NCBI RefSeq assembly: GCF_022682495.2 | Contig: NC_071391.1 | Coordinates: forward strand, 114,497,195 to 114,561,194 | Length of the DNA: 64,000 bases | Direction of reading: 5' to 3' | From: Desmodus rotundus | Lineage: Eukaryota > Chordata > Mammalia > Chiroptera > Phyllostomidae | Shown: piece by piece, positions 11,581 to 22,862 of the stretch | Numbering within the stretch: the stretch's first letter is position 1 | Layout of the letters: the number at the start of each line of letters is the position of its first letter | Notes under the pieces: generated by a model | Database searches by the model: none | What the model was told of the DNA's origin: nothing | Seen by the model: only the letters and a program-made list of their open reading frames with translations | Translations under genes and position numbers: made by a program

Positions 11581-13021
11581 TGAAAAGAAAAAAATAATAA
11601 AACTATCACATGATGTTATGAATATATGAATAACAAACTCCAAGATCTCATAAAAATTGTTAGAATAAATGCATTCAGTAATGTCAAAAATAAAATCAAT
11701 ACACAGAAACTAGTTGTGTTTCTTCTATGCACTAATAACAAACTATCAAAAAATAGAATTAGGAAAATAATCCTATTTATGATTGAATCGAAAAGAATTA
11801 AGCACCTGGTAATAAATTTAACCAAGGAGATTAAAACACCTATATACTTATAACAACAAAGATATTAGGGGAAAAATGGAAGAGGACACAAATAAGTGGA
11901 AATATATTCCATGATTATGGATCAGCAGAATTTATATTGTTTAAATGTCCATAATATCTAAAATAATCTGCAGATTCAATGCAATCTCTATTAAAATTCT
12001 AATGCTATTTTTCACAGAAAGTATAACAAACAATTCTAAAATTTGTATGTAACCAAAAAGATCCCAAAAAGCAATCTTGAGAGAGGAAAAAAAGACAAAG
12101 CTAGTCATCACACTTCCTCATTTTAAACTCTATTACAAAGTTATAGTAATTAAAAGAGTATGGTATTGACATAAAAAGAGACATATATATCAATAAAACA
12201 GGAAAGAAAAACAGAGAGCATTTCTAAACACACACACATATTTTTTCAATTAATTTTATTACAAAGAAGTCAAGAATATACAATGAGGAAAGAATAGCTT
12301 CTTCAATGTAGTGTGGGGAAAACTGAACAGACACATGCAAAAGAATAAAATTGGTCGACTGTATTATACCATACACAAAAATAATCTTAAAATGGATTAA
12401 AAACTTGAATATAAGAACTGAAACCACAAGATTCCTAGAAGAAAATGTAAGTGCCAAACTCCATGATATCAGTCATAGTAAAAAATTTTTGAATCTGATA
12501 CCAAAACTAAAAACAACAAAAAGCAAAATTAAAAATGCGGGATTAAGTCAACATAAGGTTCTGCACAGCAAAAAATACCATTAACAAATTAAAAAGGCAA
12601 TCTACTGAATGAAAGAAAATACTTGCAAATTATATAAATGATGAGGAGAAATATTAAAAATATATTAAAAACTCTTACAACTCTGCAAAAATAAATCTGA
12701 TTTAGACATGTGGAAGATCTGAATAGATATTTTCCAAAGAAGACAAAGAGATGGCCAACAGATGTATGAAAATTGCTCAAGATCATTAATCATCAGGAAA
12801 ATGTAAATCAAAACCAGAAATAGTAAGTGTTGGTGAGGATGTGGAGAAAAGGAAACCATCATGTACTGTTGGTGGGAATGTAAACTTACGTAGCTACTAT
12901 GGAAACAGTATAGTTTGCTGAAAAAATTAAAAATAAAACTACCATATGATTTGGTAATTTCACTTCTGGGTAAATACCCAAAGAAAATAAAAATGGTAAT
13001 TCAAATATTTTTTACATACAA

Positions 13022-13705
13022 GGTCTATCTAGAAGGTGTCCAGCCATGGACAATGAAAAATAGAGACATTTATTGAACAAGATACAAGATACAAGATACA
13101 AGAAACATTGTACAAAGGACAATGATGCTTCAGTCCCCTTCAAAGTAGGCACCTTGGGACCTCACACAGTTCCCTCAATTGCCATCAGCTATCTCATCAT
13201 ATTTCCTGAATCTCATGGATGGTCTAAAATATCTTCCCTTTCAAAGGTGATTTTAGTTTTGGGAAAAGCCAGAAGCCACAGGGCACCAAATCTGAGCTGT
13301 AAAGGGACTGAGTAACCTGGTTGATTTTGATGTTTTGCCAAATAACTCTGCATGAGACATGATGCATAAGTGGGTGCATTGTCTTGATGAAGCTGCCAAT
13401 CACCTGTTGCACATTGCTATAGTATTCTGAATCATCAGAATAGTTTCTGTGCAAGAATGTTCAAGCTTAATGCAAAATTTGATACACGTTCATTGCTCGA
13501 CTCACTCACTCATTTTGAATGCAACAGTGATCACATAGTACACATGCTCACTCAATGTCTACCACCCCCACTGACTAGTACAGTGAGGTCGTCATTGTTC
13601 ACGCACGTGCACTCCAGTCCACTCTCCTTGACTGCCAGGTTACATTGATGTTGTGCAACTTGTTCTCATTATATTAACACTGGCTGTACTTTTTCTGGAC
13701 AGACT
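13022..13705 (-). mobile_element. Internally deleted mariner-type DNA transposon, copy 1
   Basis: Terminal inverted repeats of about 25 bp are visible: left 'ggtctatctagaaggtgtcc', right end (reversed) 'agtctgtccagaaaaagtac', both followed by AGCCA. A minus-strand frame at 13224-13454 encodes SSDLVPCGFWLFPKLKSPLK, the C-terminal catalytic block of a mariner transposase. The last catalytic aspartate of the D,D34D triad (normally PCDF or PSDY) is glycine here. At about 0.7 kb it lacks much of the transposase. A related, longer copy lies at 61524-62451. It interrupts the L1 at 10462-14140. Confidence 0.85.
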
Positions 13706-13755
13706 ATATATCTATATATATCTATGTATGTCTATCTATCTATATATATATTCAT
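13706..13755. repeat. TATC/TATA simple repeat
   Basis: Alternating 'tatatatc' and 'tctatc' units lie between the mariner end and resumed L1 sequence at about 13755. Confidence 0.8.
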
Positions 13756-14140
13756 TGCAGCATTATTCATAATGAATAGTCAAGATACATAAACAACCTA
13801 TATGTCCATCAGTATATGAATGGATAAAGAAATTGTAGCATATGTATACAATGGAATATTATTCAGCCATAAAAAATAATGAAATCTTGTCATTTGAAAG
13901 GACATTGGATGGACCTTCACAGCATTATGCTAAGTGAAATAGTTCAAAGAGAAAAAGACAAATCCTATATGATCTCTCTTATATAGGAAATCTAAAACAA
14001 ACAGACAGCAACAACAACCAAAGCTTATAAATTAGAAAACAGATTTGTCATTGCCACATGTGGGGGTAAGAATGGGAAAAGTAGGTGAAGGGGTGAAAAG
14101 TGAATAGATAAACAAATAAACAAAAAAATAAAAATAAAAG

Positions 14141-15237
14141 CCTCCTACTGGAAAACTACTTTAAAAGTATTAGGTGCAGTAAATAAAATCCTCAGGGGCA
14201 AGAAGAAAATAAAAGTTGAAAAAGACATAACATTTCCCACATCTTCCATTGAGTGATGGATAGAACAGAAGTAGTAGAAAACAACCTTCTTTGGAATTCC
14301 CTTCTCACCTTTGCAACACCTTTCATATGGACGATAGCCCCGGGCTGAGTAACAGTCCTACCTCCACTTCTCCAGCTACGTTGGCCACTGCTGAGCTTTT
14401 TGGTAAACAGCGCTGGTCAGTTGAGAACTCCTAGAGTTTTCCATTAGACATCTAATGAGGATCATATTACCTTCCCAAACTCCAGCAAAAAGTATTTTGT
14501 TATTTTACAAAGTGTTTGCTCAGAAATTCTTGAAGGAAAGAAAGTAGTATATTTTCCATGTGAAGAAAAGACCTGAAATAAAATATTTTTTATGTATAGT
14601 TCAAAAATTCCATTAAACAAACACCAAAAGACTATCCAAATGAAAGTTTCTTGAATCAAATGTTTAAGTGTCAGTAAGGTCATTATATGTGACACATTAT
14701 AGGAGTCAGTTTTAATGTACTCTGATTCCTTCTGCTTTGTTATATAAATCAAAGCTTTTGTAAAAGTGCTTATAAATGAGAAGGGAAAGGCAGCTCTTTT
14801 GGGAAGGGATAAATGAGTCTATCACGTGCTTTACGAAGACACATACAGCACAGACAGAGCCTGTGGAAAAACATTTTGCTCTTTCTTTCTAGCTCCTCAG
14901 TGATTGTTACAACACAAAGGTTCTATCAAACAAACGAAAGGAAAAGAAAATTCATCTTCAGAATAGAAATTAAATGTCCAGTATAAATATTTTTGTTATA
15001 TTTTCCTGCATCAAACATTTTATTCTTTTTACTTCTTAGTTCCTTATTTAGTATTACAAATACTAAATAGTATTACAAATAAGATACAAAGGAACCTTCT
15101 TTGGTGATATCCTTGGCAGATTTCTTAATATTATAGATAACTAATAATGACCCAAAGTGATGACATCATCCCTTTCCTTGTAAAGGCTTAATATTTATAA
15201 ATGTTTTCATTCAGTCACAACTTGTATATTAATTGTC
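14141..15237. other. No gene recognised
   Basis: AT-rich sequence without a coherent frame. A short symmetrical block near 15045-15080 repeats 'tagtattacaaata' twice and includes its own reverse complement; this looks like local slippage. Confidence 0.6.
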
Positions 15238-15356
15238 TGTCTCCCTAAGTGAACTGTAAAATCTTCGCAATTAGGGATTGCGGTTTGTTCCTGTCTATCC
15301 CCCTAGTACCTAGAACAATGCCTGGCAAGTGAAGAATAGGTGCTCAATACACGTGG
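15238..15356 (+). repeat. L2-like ancient LINE 3' fragment
   Basis: The text 'ctgtaaaatcttcgcaattagggat...acctagaacaatgcctggca...aataggtgctcaatac' follows the well-known L2 3' end pattern (agggcagggac ... cctggcacatagtaggtgctcaata). It is heavily diverged, as expected for L2. Confidence 0.7.
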
Positions 15357-18300
15357 AGCAAAGGGATGAGTCTGCCTGCATTGCCTGTAGAAAGCAACAG
15401 GATACAACAGCTACAACACTGTACGGGCTGTGAGCTCTCTAAAAACGGCACGTTGGAGTCTCCCTTCAACCCAACAGATACAGTAATTAGCAAGTGATGA
15501 AAACAAACCTAATCTTAGCGGTTATTTGATGATGACCTTGTTTGTTCGGATGACTCTGGCTCATATTTTAGTGCTACAGTTTTCAGCTGCAGCTTTGTGA
15601 CATGCACGGCGTAATGTGGAGCTCAAAGTTGTTTATCTACTTTACAAAGAAATGTGCCACAATAAATATGAAGCATGGAAGTGTGTAATCTGTAGGAAGG
15701 GAGAACATTTTCATTTAGAAATAATTGGAACAATAAAATAGTACTCAAAGTTTCAACAAATGGCAGGGAGTTTCAGTTGATGTGACAAATAAGCCAGCTG
15801 AAGAGCACAGAAGTCGGTGGAAATGATAAAGACCTCTGGGGAGTTTAATCTTGTTTGTCAAGAAAAGTATCACAGCTGTTTTTCTAAATCCAGAGAAGAT
15901 CATCAGTGGCTGTAGTAAACAGAAAAATGGATTCAATGCAAGAGTATTGTTCTCTGAGATACCAGAACATGTCATAGCAGAACACGTTGACTTTTGAGAG
16001 TGCGTAACACACAAATGACATGACAAGCTGGAACCCAAATAATGTTTCAAATGGGCATATTTCTGTTTTTATACTTGCTAATCACTGGAGCACAGGGGCC
16101 ACAAGAGGAATTTACTCCAAACTTTGCTACATTACTCAGATTTTCACCAAGACCTATATAGGTCTGCCACAGGTTTACCTGTGTCCTTGACATTGTTTCT
16201 ACTACACTGAGGAGTTAAATCTTCTGTGACTTTTGAGAATGCGCCCAACTGTGCTACCTGGTTCATAGGCTGCTTCTTCGCAGTGCTACTTTATTTCTGG
16301 GAGACTATGTATTTTCTAGCCGTGATCTAAAGGTTTCAAAGGGCTCCCATACAATGTCTACAGGGATGGAAGACAATTACCGAACACCTCCCAAGGTGTA
16401 GTCCTTATGTAGCTATGGCACCATTCATTATAACGAGCTCTAGAAATACTTTCAATTTCCTTCCAAACCCTTCCCAGAAATTCAGAAATAGAAAATACAT
16501 TTTATTTCATCTCAAATTTTCTAAATATTCTATGTCATCCTTTCTTCTTTTATTTAAGTCGTAGCAGAGCTGTGGTGTATAATGTGTGTGTATGTGTATG
16601 ACTGTCTTTCTGTATGTTGAATGATTTATTCTTCTTACATTTTCATTACATTTCTTCAATTAATTCATTCAGAATATAACATGAATTAGTCATCATAAGG
16701 ATATTAAATACAAATTAAATATTTTCACTCTGTTGCTGAGTTATAAGAAATATTAATAGCAGGAAACTCAAAGTAACAGGGAAAGATTTCCAAATATCTC
16801 CCAGGCGTGAAGTTGTTTCATTCTCCCAAATTTGTCATAAATATATTGGCCCCGAAAAAGTACAGAGAGAACTTCCTGTAGCAACCATTGCAGTATGCAG
16901 AAGGCAGTGATACTTCTGGAAGTCCTTGAATTTGTATTCATATCTTCGTCAGCTATCTAGAACAAACATAACGGTGTGAAATGCAGTTAATAACTGCATT
17001 TTCAAATTCCACTCCATATTCCAAAACATGGACTTTGGGTAATAAAGACAGAGTGAGTGAAATGCTTTTCAATTACATATCAACCCTGATTTAAGGAAGC
17101 CCAAAAGTCTGATTGGAGTTTGTAACACATAAATAGTCATGGGATAAGCAAGTGGCAGCATCACTGAAACTCAGGGAACATTGAACTAACAAAACCTGGA
17201 TGGTGATCAGGAAGCAAGAACAGATAGAGTTCTCTTACCCTTTCCTGTCTAAATGATAAGTTTGTATGGAGAAAGTGATAGTTAACATCTGGACTGCACT
17301 ATAATTACACCCATATGTTATCTGTAAACTATAGCAAACTTTTCCTAGGGTTAATTGTTTTTATAAGTGGTATATAGCTGATTATATAGTGTTACCTTAC
17401 TTTCAATTTATCATTTTCTGACCTTTACAAACCCCTCAAATGAATAGACTTTTTGAATAGAGGTTCCTGAAATATACTAACATTAATAGTCAAAGGAGGG
17501 ATTCTCAGCTGCGAACAATTCCGTTGCAATTGAGACTACTAACTGCCCTTTAATAACTACTCCCCAGTCTCCCTTCGGGTAGCAGTATGCCCAGTTTAGC
17601 CAGGTCTGTGGCTTCTCAGACACAGACAATACTCACCCACGTCTTTTGTAGTTAGGTATGGTCTTGTCACCGAGTGTGGGCCCAAGGTCTGTAATGATCT
17701 GTGTAACTTCTAGGCCACATTCTTGAAAGGAAGTTTGCCCTTCAGTTTCCTCCTTCTCCTCATGAACTGGGATGCTAGCAAGCCAGATTTTTCCATGCAA
17801 TCAATGAGAATACGCTTAGAAATGGCAGAGTACTAAGAGTCACCCCAATAAATTTAATTTTTAAAAAATAGAAGCAACCTGGGTACCTAGATATCCTAAT
17901 TGAGAAGAATTCAGCCTGAGAAATCAAGGAGCTTGGCCTTTTAACCCTAAAAATTTTTTATTTTGCTTAATCTACTATTATTTGATCTCCATTAAAACAG
18001 ACAAAGAGATATCTTATAACAATTTGTAGGATTTACTTGGAAAAAATGAAGTCATATAGAAGCTAAGAAGGATAGTCTTCATTAAGCTACTTTTACAGTC
18101 CTATGAACAGAGTCCTATGAACAGACAGGTACTCTGGGAGGCCGACACGTGCACAGGCAGCGCGTGCTTTATGATGCTTCCTGATGGGAAGAGATACATA
18201 AATTCAAGCCAAAAACTTTGCTGAGAATAAATATCAATTACAGACAGGCTGTCTCTTCCCTTAGGATGCGCACAAAATGGCAGAAGAGATATGATTAATT

Positions 18301-19139
18301 CAGAAGAAAATATAAAGTAATATAAACTCTACAATCTTAAATGCTAAGTAATATCCTATGGAGGGTGATACCTTCCTAAATGAACCTTAATATTATTAAA
18401 ACACATTTGGAATGAATTTTAGAATTGTCGTTGAAACCTAAGCCCAAATATAGTCAGGGAGCAATTATTTTATCACAGAAAAGCAGAAGTTGGAAGATGT
18501 TTTGCTTTTGAGGCAAAGCACTGTTATTTGGACACAAAGTCAAAGCACACAGATCTGTTTTTATTCATGAATCTTTCAAGTTTCTACACAGGCTGCTTGG
18601 CATGGATTTCTGATGCAGCATCAGTAAATTTTCTAGTAGTAAAATATGCAAAGAAGCAACACCCTTATCTAATCAAAATATATTAATCCTGCCATTGACA
18701 ATACCAATACACAGTCAATCACTGCATAGAAGTTGATAAAAATATTTTGTCTCATCCTGTTACATAATTAAGAATTTTGTTTTGACATACATAAAGCGGG
18801 ACTGACAGAATATAAGCCAAGAGTTTTAAGATGCCAACTTATTTTATATATGCTGATATCTTGAGATGCCTTGCTCTCATGAATGGGATCTAATATACGA
18901 TGAGAGCATCTCTGGATCACCAAGAAGTCATTATCAAAATAAAAAGGAACATTTTATAATGAACTTTTAGTTATATAATAATTCTGGCACTTGCCTTATT
19001 GGCAATGTAATATCTGGAAAAAATTGTGTTCATCCAAATGAGGAGGGAAAATAAAATGTTATAGTTATGATTCCCCTAATACATTTTCAAGAGCCTTTGT
19101 ACATAGTATAAAAGTTGATTCTCACATATCTGTAAACTC
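15357..19139. other. No gene recognised; long unassigned non-coding stretch
   Basis: No coding frame or repeat was recognised over most of this stretch. 15480-16060 has balanced composition and no repeat character and may be conserved non-coding sequence. A fragment at about 17840-17870 ('caccccaataaatttaat') looks like the last bases of an L1 3' UTR. Confidence 0.5.
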
Positions 19140-19262
19140 AGTGAGGAGTAAAAAATATATGTTCATCATCTGGCAGATAAAACTTTTGAGGCCCAGAAAT
19201 GTTAGGTGACACTCTCACGATCCTCCATCAAATGGTTGCTAGGTGCTAGACCAGGGTCACAC
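19140..19262 (-). repeat. MIR SINE fragment
   Basis: The plus strand reads 'tggcagataaaacttttgaggcccagaaatgttaggtgacactctc', matching the reverse complement of the MIR 3' half (cagatgaggaaactgaggc ... aggtcacac). Old and diverged. Confidence 0.6.
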
Positions 19263-19834
19263 TCCTTGAACACTGACTTTAATTATACTCATGCCCCGAT
19301 TTAATGTAACCTATGGCAGTACCTTGGTCCTCATTTGCCGAAACTTGGGATTACTTTAGAACAGGGTGAAGTCTAGAGTTGTGTGATGAACCCTGCTGGT
19401 TATTTATCCAATATCCAGACTCCCCCTCTGTATTACTAACAGGATGGACTCCAGACTTTATTTGAGGCAGGGATAAATTCAAGTTAAAAACTCAATTTTG
19501 AAGGCTATTTTGAAAAGAGTGGTGGTCCTGTGACAGGCTAACGTAGTTTTGGCAAATGAGATGTTGACAACAGTGAACTGAGTAGGATTTGTAGGAGTAT
19601 TACCTTCCTTATAAACAGAAAGAAACATCATCTTTCCCATGCTTTTCCCTTTGTGTCTTCTCATTCTTTCTGCCTGAAATACAGACTTATTGCATAGGGG
19701 TGCAACAGTTATGTTTGGACAAATTGCATCAACTTGTGGTTGTCTGCTCCTGGACTTCGTATTACAGATGCAAGTCTTTCGAGTCTCAGGGAAATTATAT
19801 TCAAATAATCTTTTAATATTTCTTTCCTTCTGTG

Positions 19835-19975
19835 AGTGTTTATCCAGAAAAATACTAAACAGATACATTTTTAACACCTGTAATATGTCTGGCACTGTCC
19901 TATAGTGGGGATACAAATTTAACCAAGGCAAGTTTCCTACCTTCATAGAGTTTACTTCCTAACAGAAAACGTGAG
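19835..19975 (+). repeat. L2-like fragment
   Basis: The stretch 'aacacctgtaatatgtctggcactgtcctatagtggggataca...accttcatagagtttac' fits the common L2-associated pattern (acctactatgtgccaggcactgttctaggcgctggggataca). Overlapping open frames on both strands here are not genes. Confidence 0.6.
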
Positions 19976-20104
19976 GCATAAAAAAGTGAAAAATTATTGT
20001 GTAATTTCAAGTTGTATTAAGAACTATGAAAGTAATACACGTGACAAAATTGGCAAAAAATGATGGTGGGATAATGATAAATAAGGCAGTTTTATTCGTA
20101 TAGG

Positions 20105-21140
20105 ACATCTCTGACTGGAAACTTTTGAGCAATCCACCTTCTGGGAATGTAACTGAAGAAACCCAAAATACGAATTCGAAAGAATATAAACAGCCCTATG
20201 TTCATTGCAGTGTTATTTACAATCACCAAGATATGGAAGCAGCCCAAGTGTCCCTCAGTAGATGAGTGGATAAAACAACTATGGGGCATTTACACAATGG
20301 AATGCTACTCAGCCATAAAAAAGAAGAAAAATTTACGCTTTGCAACAGCATGGATGGACCTGGAAAACATTATTCTAAGTGAAATAAGCCAGTCAGATAG
20401 AGACAAATACCATATGATTCCACTCATATGTGGACTCTAATGAACAAACTGAACTAATAAGCAAAACGGGGACAGACTCATAGATAGAGAGCAAGATGAC
20501 AGCTGGGGGTGGTTGGGGGTGGAGGGATCAAGCAAAAAGGAAAAAGGACTCATGAACATGGACAACAGTGTAGTGATTGTAGAGGGGAGAAGAGTCTTAG
20601 GGGGATATGGTAATGGGAAAAAACATTAAAAATGGGGAAAAAACATTAAAAATTGGGGTGGGAAAGGGGACCTTGATTAAGCATGGATGAGCTCCTCACT
20701 GCCTCTTCCCTGTCCTTGGAATGTTCCACTTCACCCATTGCTCCCATAGCCAGAACTGTTTCAAGAAAACCACCTCAAGACGGCAAGGCATTGATAGGAC
20801 TATCTGGGTTTTATGCTGACTGAACCTAATTAAGACCTCTACACAAACGTTTAAGATTCTGGCTTGCGGTTGCAGACATTTACTTGTTTTGTGGCCACCC
20901 AAGACAAGCCTCTAAGGTAAGTAAGTTCCCGTGCTTATTAAACCTGCCACCAACCAATTTTGAGTGGTCTGCCTCTTTCTTCAGTCTCCCCTTGTTCTCT
21001 GTGTTTGGGGGCCTGTTTCAGATTTCACCCAGGGAACTCTCAAGGTTGTGAAATAGATTGCATGTTGTACACCTGAAACTGATACAAAATAATATTGAAT
21101 GCAAAAGTAACATTAAAAATAAAAAGGAAAAAAATAGACA
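20105..21140 (+). mobile_element. 5'-truncated L1 3' end, interrupted by a solo LTR
   Basis: It begins inside L1 ORF2. A frame at 20198-20440 encodes the ORF2 C-terminus (DEWIKQLWGIYTMECYSAIK, then MDLENIILSEIS). A 3' UTR follows ('ggggtggttgggggtggagg') and ends 'cctgaaactgatacaaaata' plus an A-rich tail near 21110-21140. The 3' UTR is interrupted by the LTR at 20654-21042. The ORF2 end is fairly well preserved compared with the L1 at 10462. Confidence 0.88.
20654..21042 (+). mobile_element. Solo LTR of the same family as the 4132-8901 provirus
   Basis: TG...CA ends (TGGGGTGGGA ... GGAACTCTCA) enclose sequence homologous to both proviral LTRs. Shared blocks include 'cacccaagacaagcctc', 'taagttcccgtgcttattaaa' and 'ggtctgcctctttcttcag'. 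No internal retroviral sequence is attached and L1 3' UTR lies on both sides, so this is a solo LTR, presumably formed by recombination between two LTRs. The 5' boundary is less certain, and I see no clear target duplication. Confidence 0.78.
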
Positions 21141-21544
21141 ATAGGGATCAAGGTAGTAGCAGGAAACCAGTTAGAAGGCTATTCCAATGAACCAGCACAT
21201 AATTATCCCATGTGTTTCTGGGCAAATCCCATAGATTTACCAACTTCTTTAGATTTATAAACTTAATTTTAAAATCCTTACTCTGATTTATGGGTTGTCT
21301 TTATTTCAATTTCAAATTAATCAATTCAATATGTTTTGAAATATCTAAACTGCCAGATATTGCTTTTATTAAAACCAAAACTCATATATTTCAATGAAGT
21401 GTTCTTAAATGTCTCATTCTTTGTTTTTTTATTCCTCTCTGCTCTTTGTTAAATATTATACCACTTAGCTAGAAATGGCTATAAGCAATTTGGCAGAAAT
21501 CAAGATAGTCTACAATGCCATTTAATTAATTTTATAAAAGACAA
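21141..21544. other. No gene recognised
   Basis: AT-rich, unassigned sequence between two LINE-derived elements. Confidence 0.6.
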
Positions 21545-21597
21545 TTTTGGTAAGCTATGGGCTACTCTTATGTCTCCGTATGTCGAGACAAAGAAAT

Positions 21598-22469
21598 ATG
21601 GCCCAAATGAAAGAACAGATCAAAACTCCAGAAAAAGAACTAAGTGACAAGGAGATAGACAACCTATTGGATGCAGAGTTCAAAACACTGGTAATCAGGA
21701 TACTCACAGAAATAATTGAGTATGGTTGCAAAATAGAGGAAGAAGTGAAGACTATGCAATGTGAAATAAAGAAAAAATATACAGGGAACTAACAGTGAAG
21801 AGGAGGAAACCAGGGCTCAAATCAAAGATTTGGCACAGAAGGAAGAAATAAACATTCAACCAGAACAGAATGAAGAAACGAATTCAAAAAAATGAGGAGA
21901 GGCTTAAGAACCTCTGGGACAACTTCAAATGTTCCAACATCTGAATCATAGGGGTGCCAGAAGAAGAAGAGGAAGAGCAAAAATTGAAAACTTATTTGAA
22001 AAAATGAAGGAAAACTTCCCCAATTTGGTGAAGGAACTAGACATACAAGTCCAGTAAGTTCAGAGAGTCCCAAAGAAGTTGGATCCAAGAAGAAACACAC
22101 CAAGACACATCAAGATTACATTACCCAAAATTAAAGATAAGCAGAGAATCTTAAAAGCAGCAAGAAAAAAGGAGAGAGTTACCTACAAGAGGAAAGGAGA
22201 CAGTTACCTACAAAGTAGTTCCCATAAGACTAGCAGCTGATCTCTCAGAAGAAACCTTACAGGCAAGAAGGGACAGGAAAGAAGTATTCAAAATCATGAA
22301 AGGCAAGAAACTACTTTATCCTGCAAAGCCATCATTTAGATTACTTTATCCTGCAAAGCCATCATTTAGAATGGGAGGGCAGATAAATTGCTTACCAGAT
22401 AAGGTCAATCTAGGGGAGTTCATCATCACCAAGCCCTTATTATATGAAATGTTAAAGGGAGTTATCTAA
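21598..22469 (+). pseudogene. ORF1-like gene of the HAL1 element, frameshifted
   Basis: The ATG at 21598 opens MAQMKEQIKTPEKELSDKEI, continuing to DAEFKTLVIRILTEI, like the L1 ORF1 'MEFKILVIRILTEL' coiled-coil start. After a stop near 21790 and frame changes, blocks resembling IGVPEEEE, the ENFPNL segment, an LDPRRNTPRHI-like RNA-binding segment, RILKAARKK and LLYPAKPSFR follow in L1 ORF1 order. The last frame ends at the TAA at 22467-22469. A 30-bp in-frame duplication lies at 22311-22370. It is not translatable as one protein. Confidence 0.72.
22311..22370 (+). repeat. 30-bp tandem duplication, in frame with ORF1
   Basis: Two adjacent 30-bp units (22311-22340 and 22341-22370), 'tactttatcctgcaaagcca' onward, differ only at the first base. 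They duplicate the ten-residue segment LLYPAKPSFR in frame. Confidence 0.92.
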
Positions 22470-22862
22470 GAAAAAGAAGATCAAAAACTATGAACAGTAA
22501 AATGACAACAAACAACTATCGACAACTGAACCTAAAACAAAAACAAACTAAACAACTAGAACAGGAACAGAATCAGAGAAATGGAGATCACAAGGAGGGT
22601 TATCAGTGGGGAGAGAGTGGGATATGGAGGGGGAAAGGTATGGGGAATAAGAAACATAAATGGAAGTAAAAAATAGACGGGGGGATGTTAACAATAGTAT
22701 AGAAAATGGAGAAGCCAAAGAACTTACACGTACAACCCATGGACATGAACTAAGGGTGGGGGTATAATGCTTAGGAGAGACGGGATTGGGCAGAGGGGGA
22801 TAAAGGGAAGAAAAAAATGGGACAACTATAATAAGATAATCAATAAAATATACTTAAAAATA

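Larger units (their letters stand above)
10462..14140 (+). mobile_element. Decayed 5'-truncated L1 LINE, split by a mariner element
   Basis: Sequence from 10462 follows L1 ORF2 from upstream of the reverse transcriptase domain ('agctggttctttgaaaagat') through the RT core, the C-terminal region (12300-13010), and after the mariner insertion the final ORF2 block ('ggatggacctt...gctaagtgaaata') and a purine-rich 3' UTR ending in an A-rich tail near 14100-14140. The reading frame is broken many times. The mariner at 13022-13705 interrupts it, so the L1 is the older insertion. Confidence 0.88.
21545..22862 (+). mobile_element. HAL1-like element (L1 ORF1 without ORF2)
   Basis: An L1 ORF1-like coding region (about 21598-22469, with frameshifts) is followed directly by a purine-rich 3' UTR and an A-rich tail ending near 22862. 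No ORF2, endonuclease or reverse transcriptase sequence is present. That arrangement is the hallmark of HAL1 ('half L1') elements, which rely on L1 for mobility. The ORF1 part keeps several L1 ORF1 landmarks in order. An L1 with an internal deletion of ORF2 is the alternative; the 3' UTR does not obviously match the bat L1 3' ends elsewhere in the window, which favours HAL1. Confidence 0.75.

Noticed and set aside
19479..19946. 155-aa minus-strand open frame
   Set aside because: It overlaps an L2-like fragment, has an opposite-strand shadow frame and no recognisable motif. Consistent with chance.
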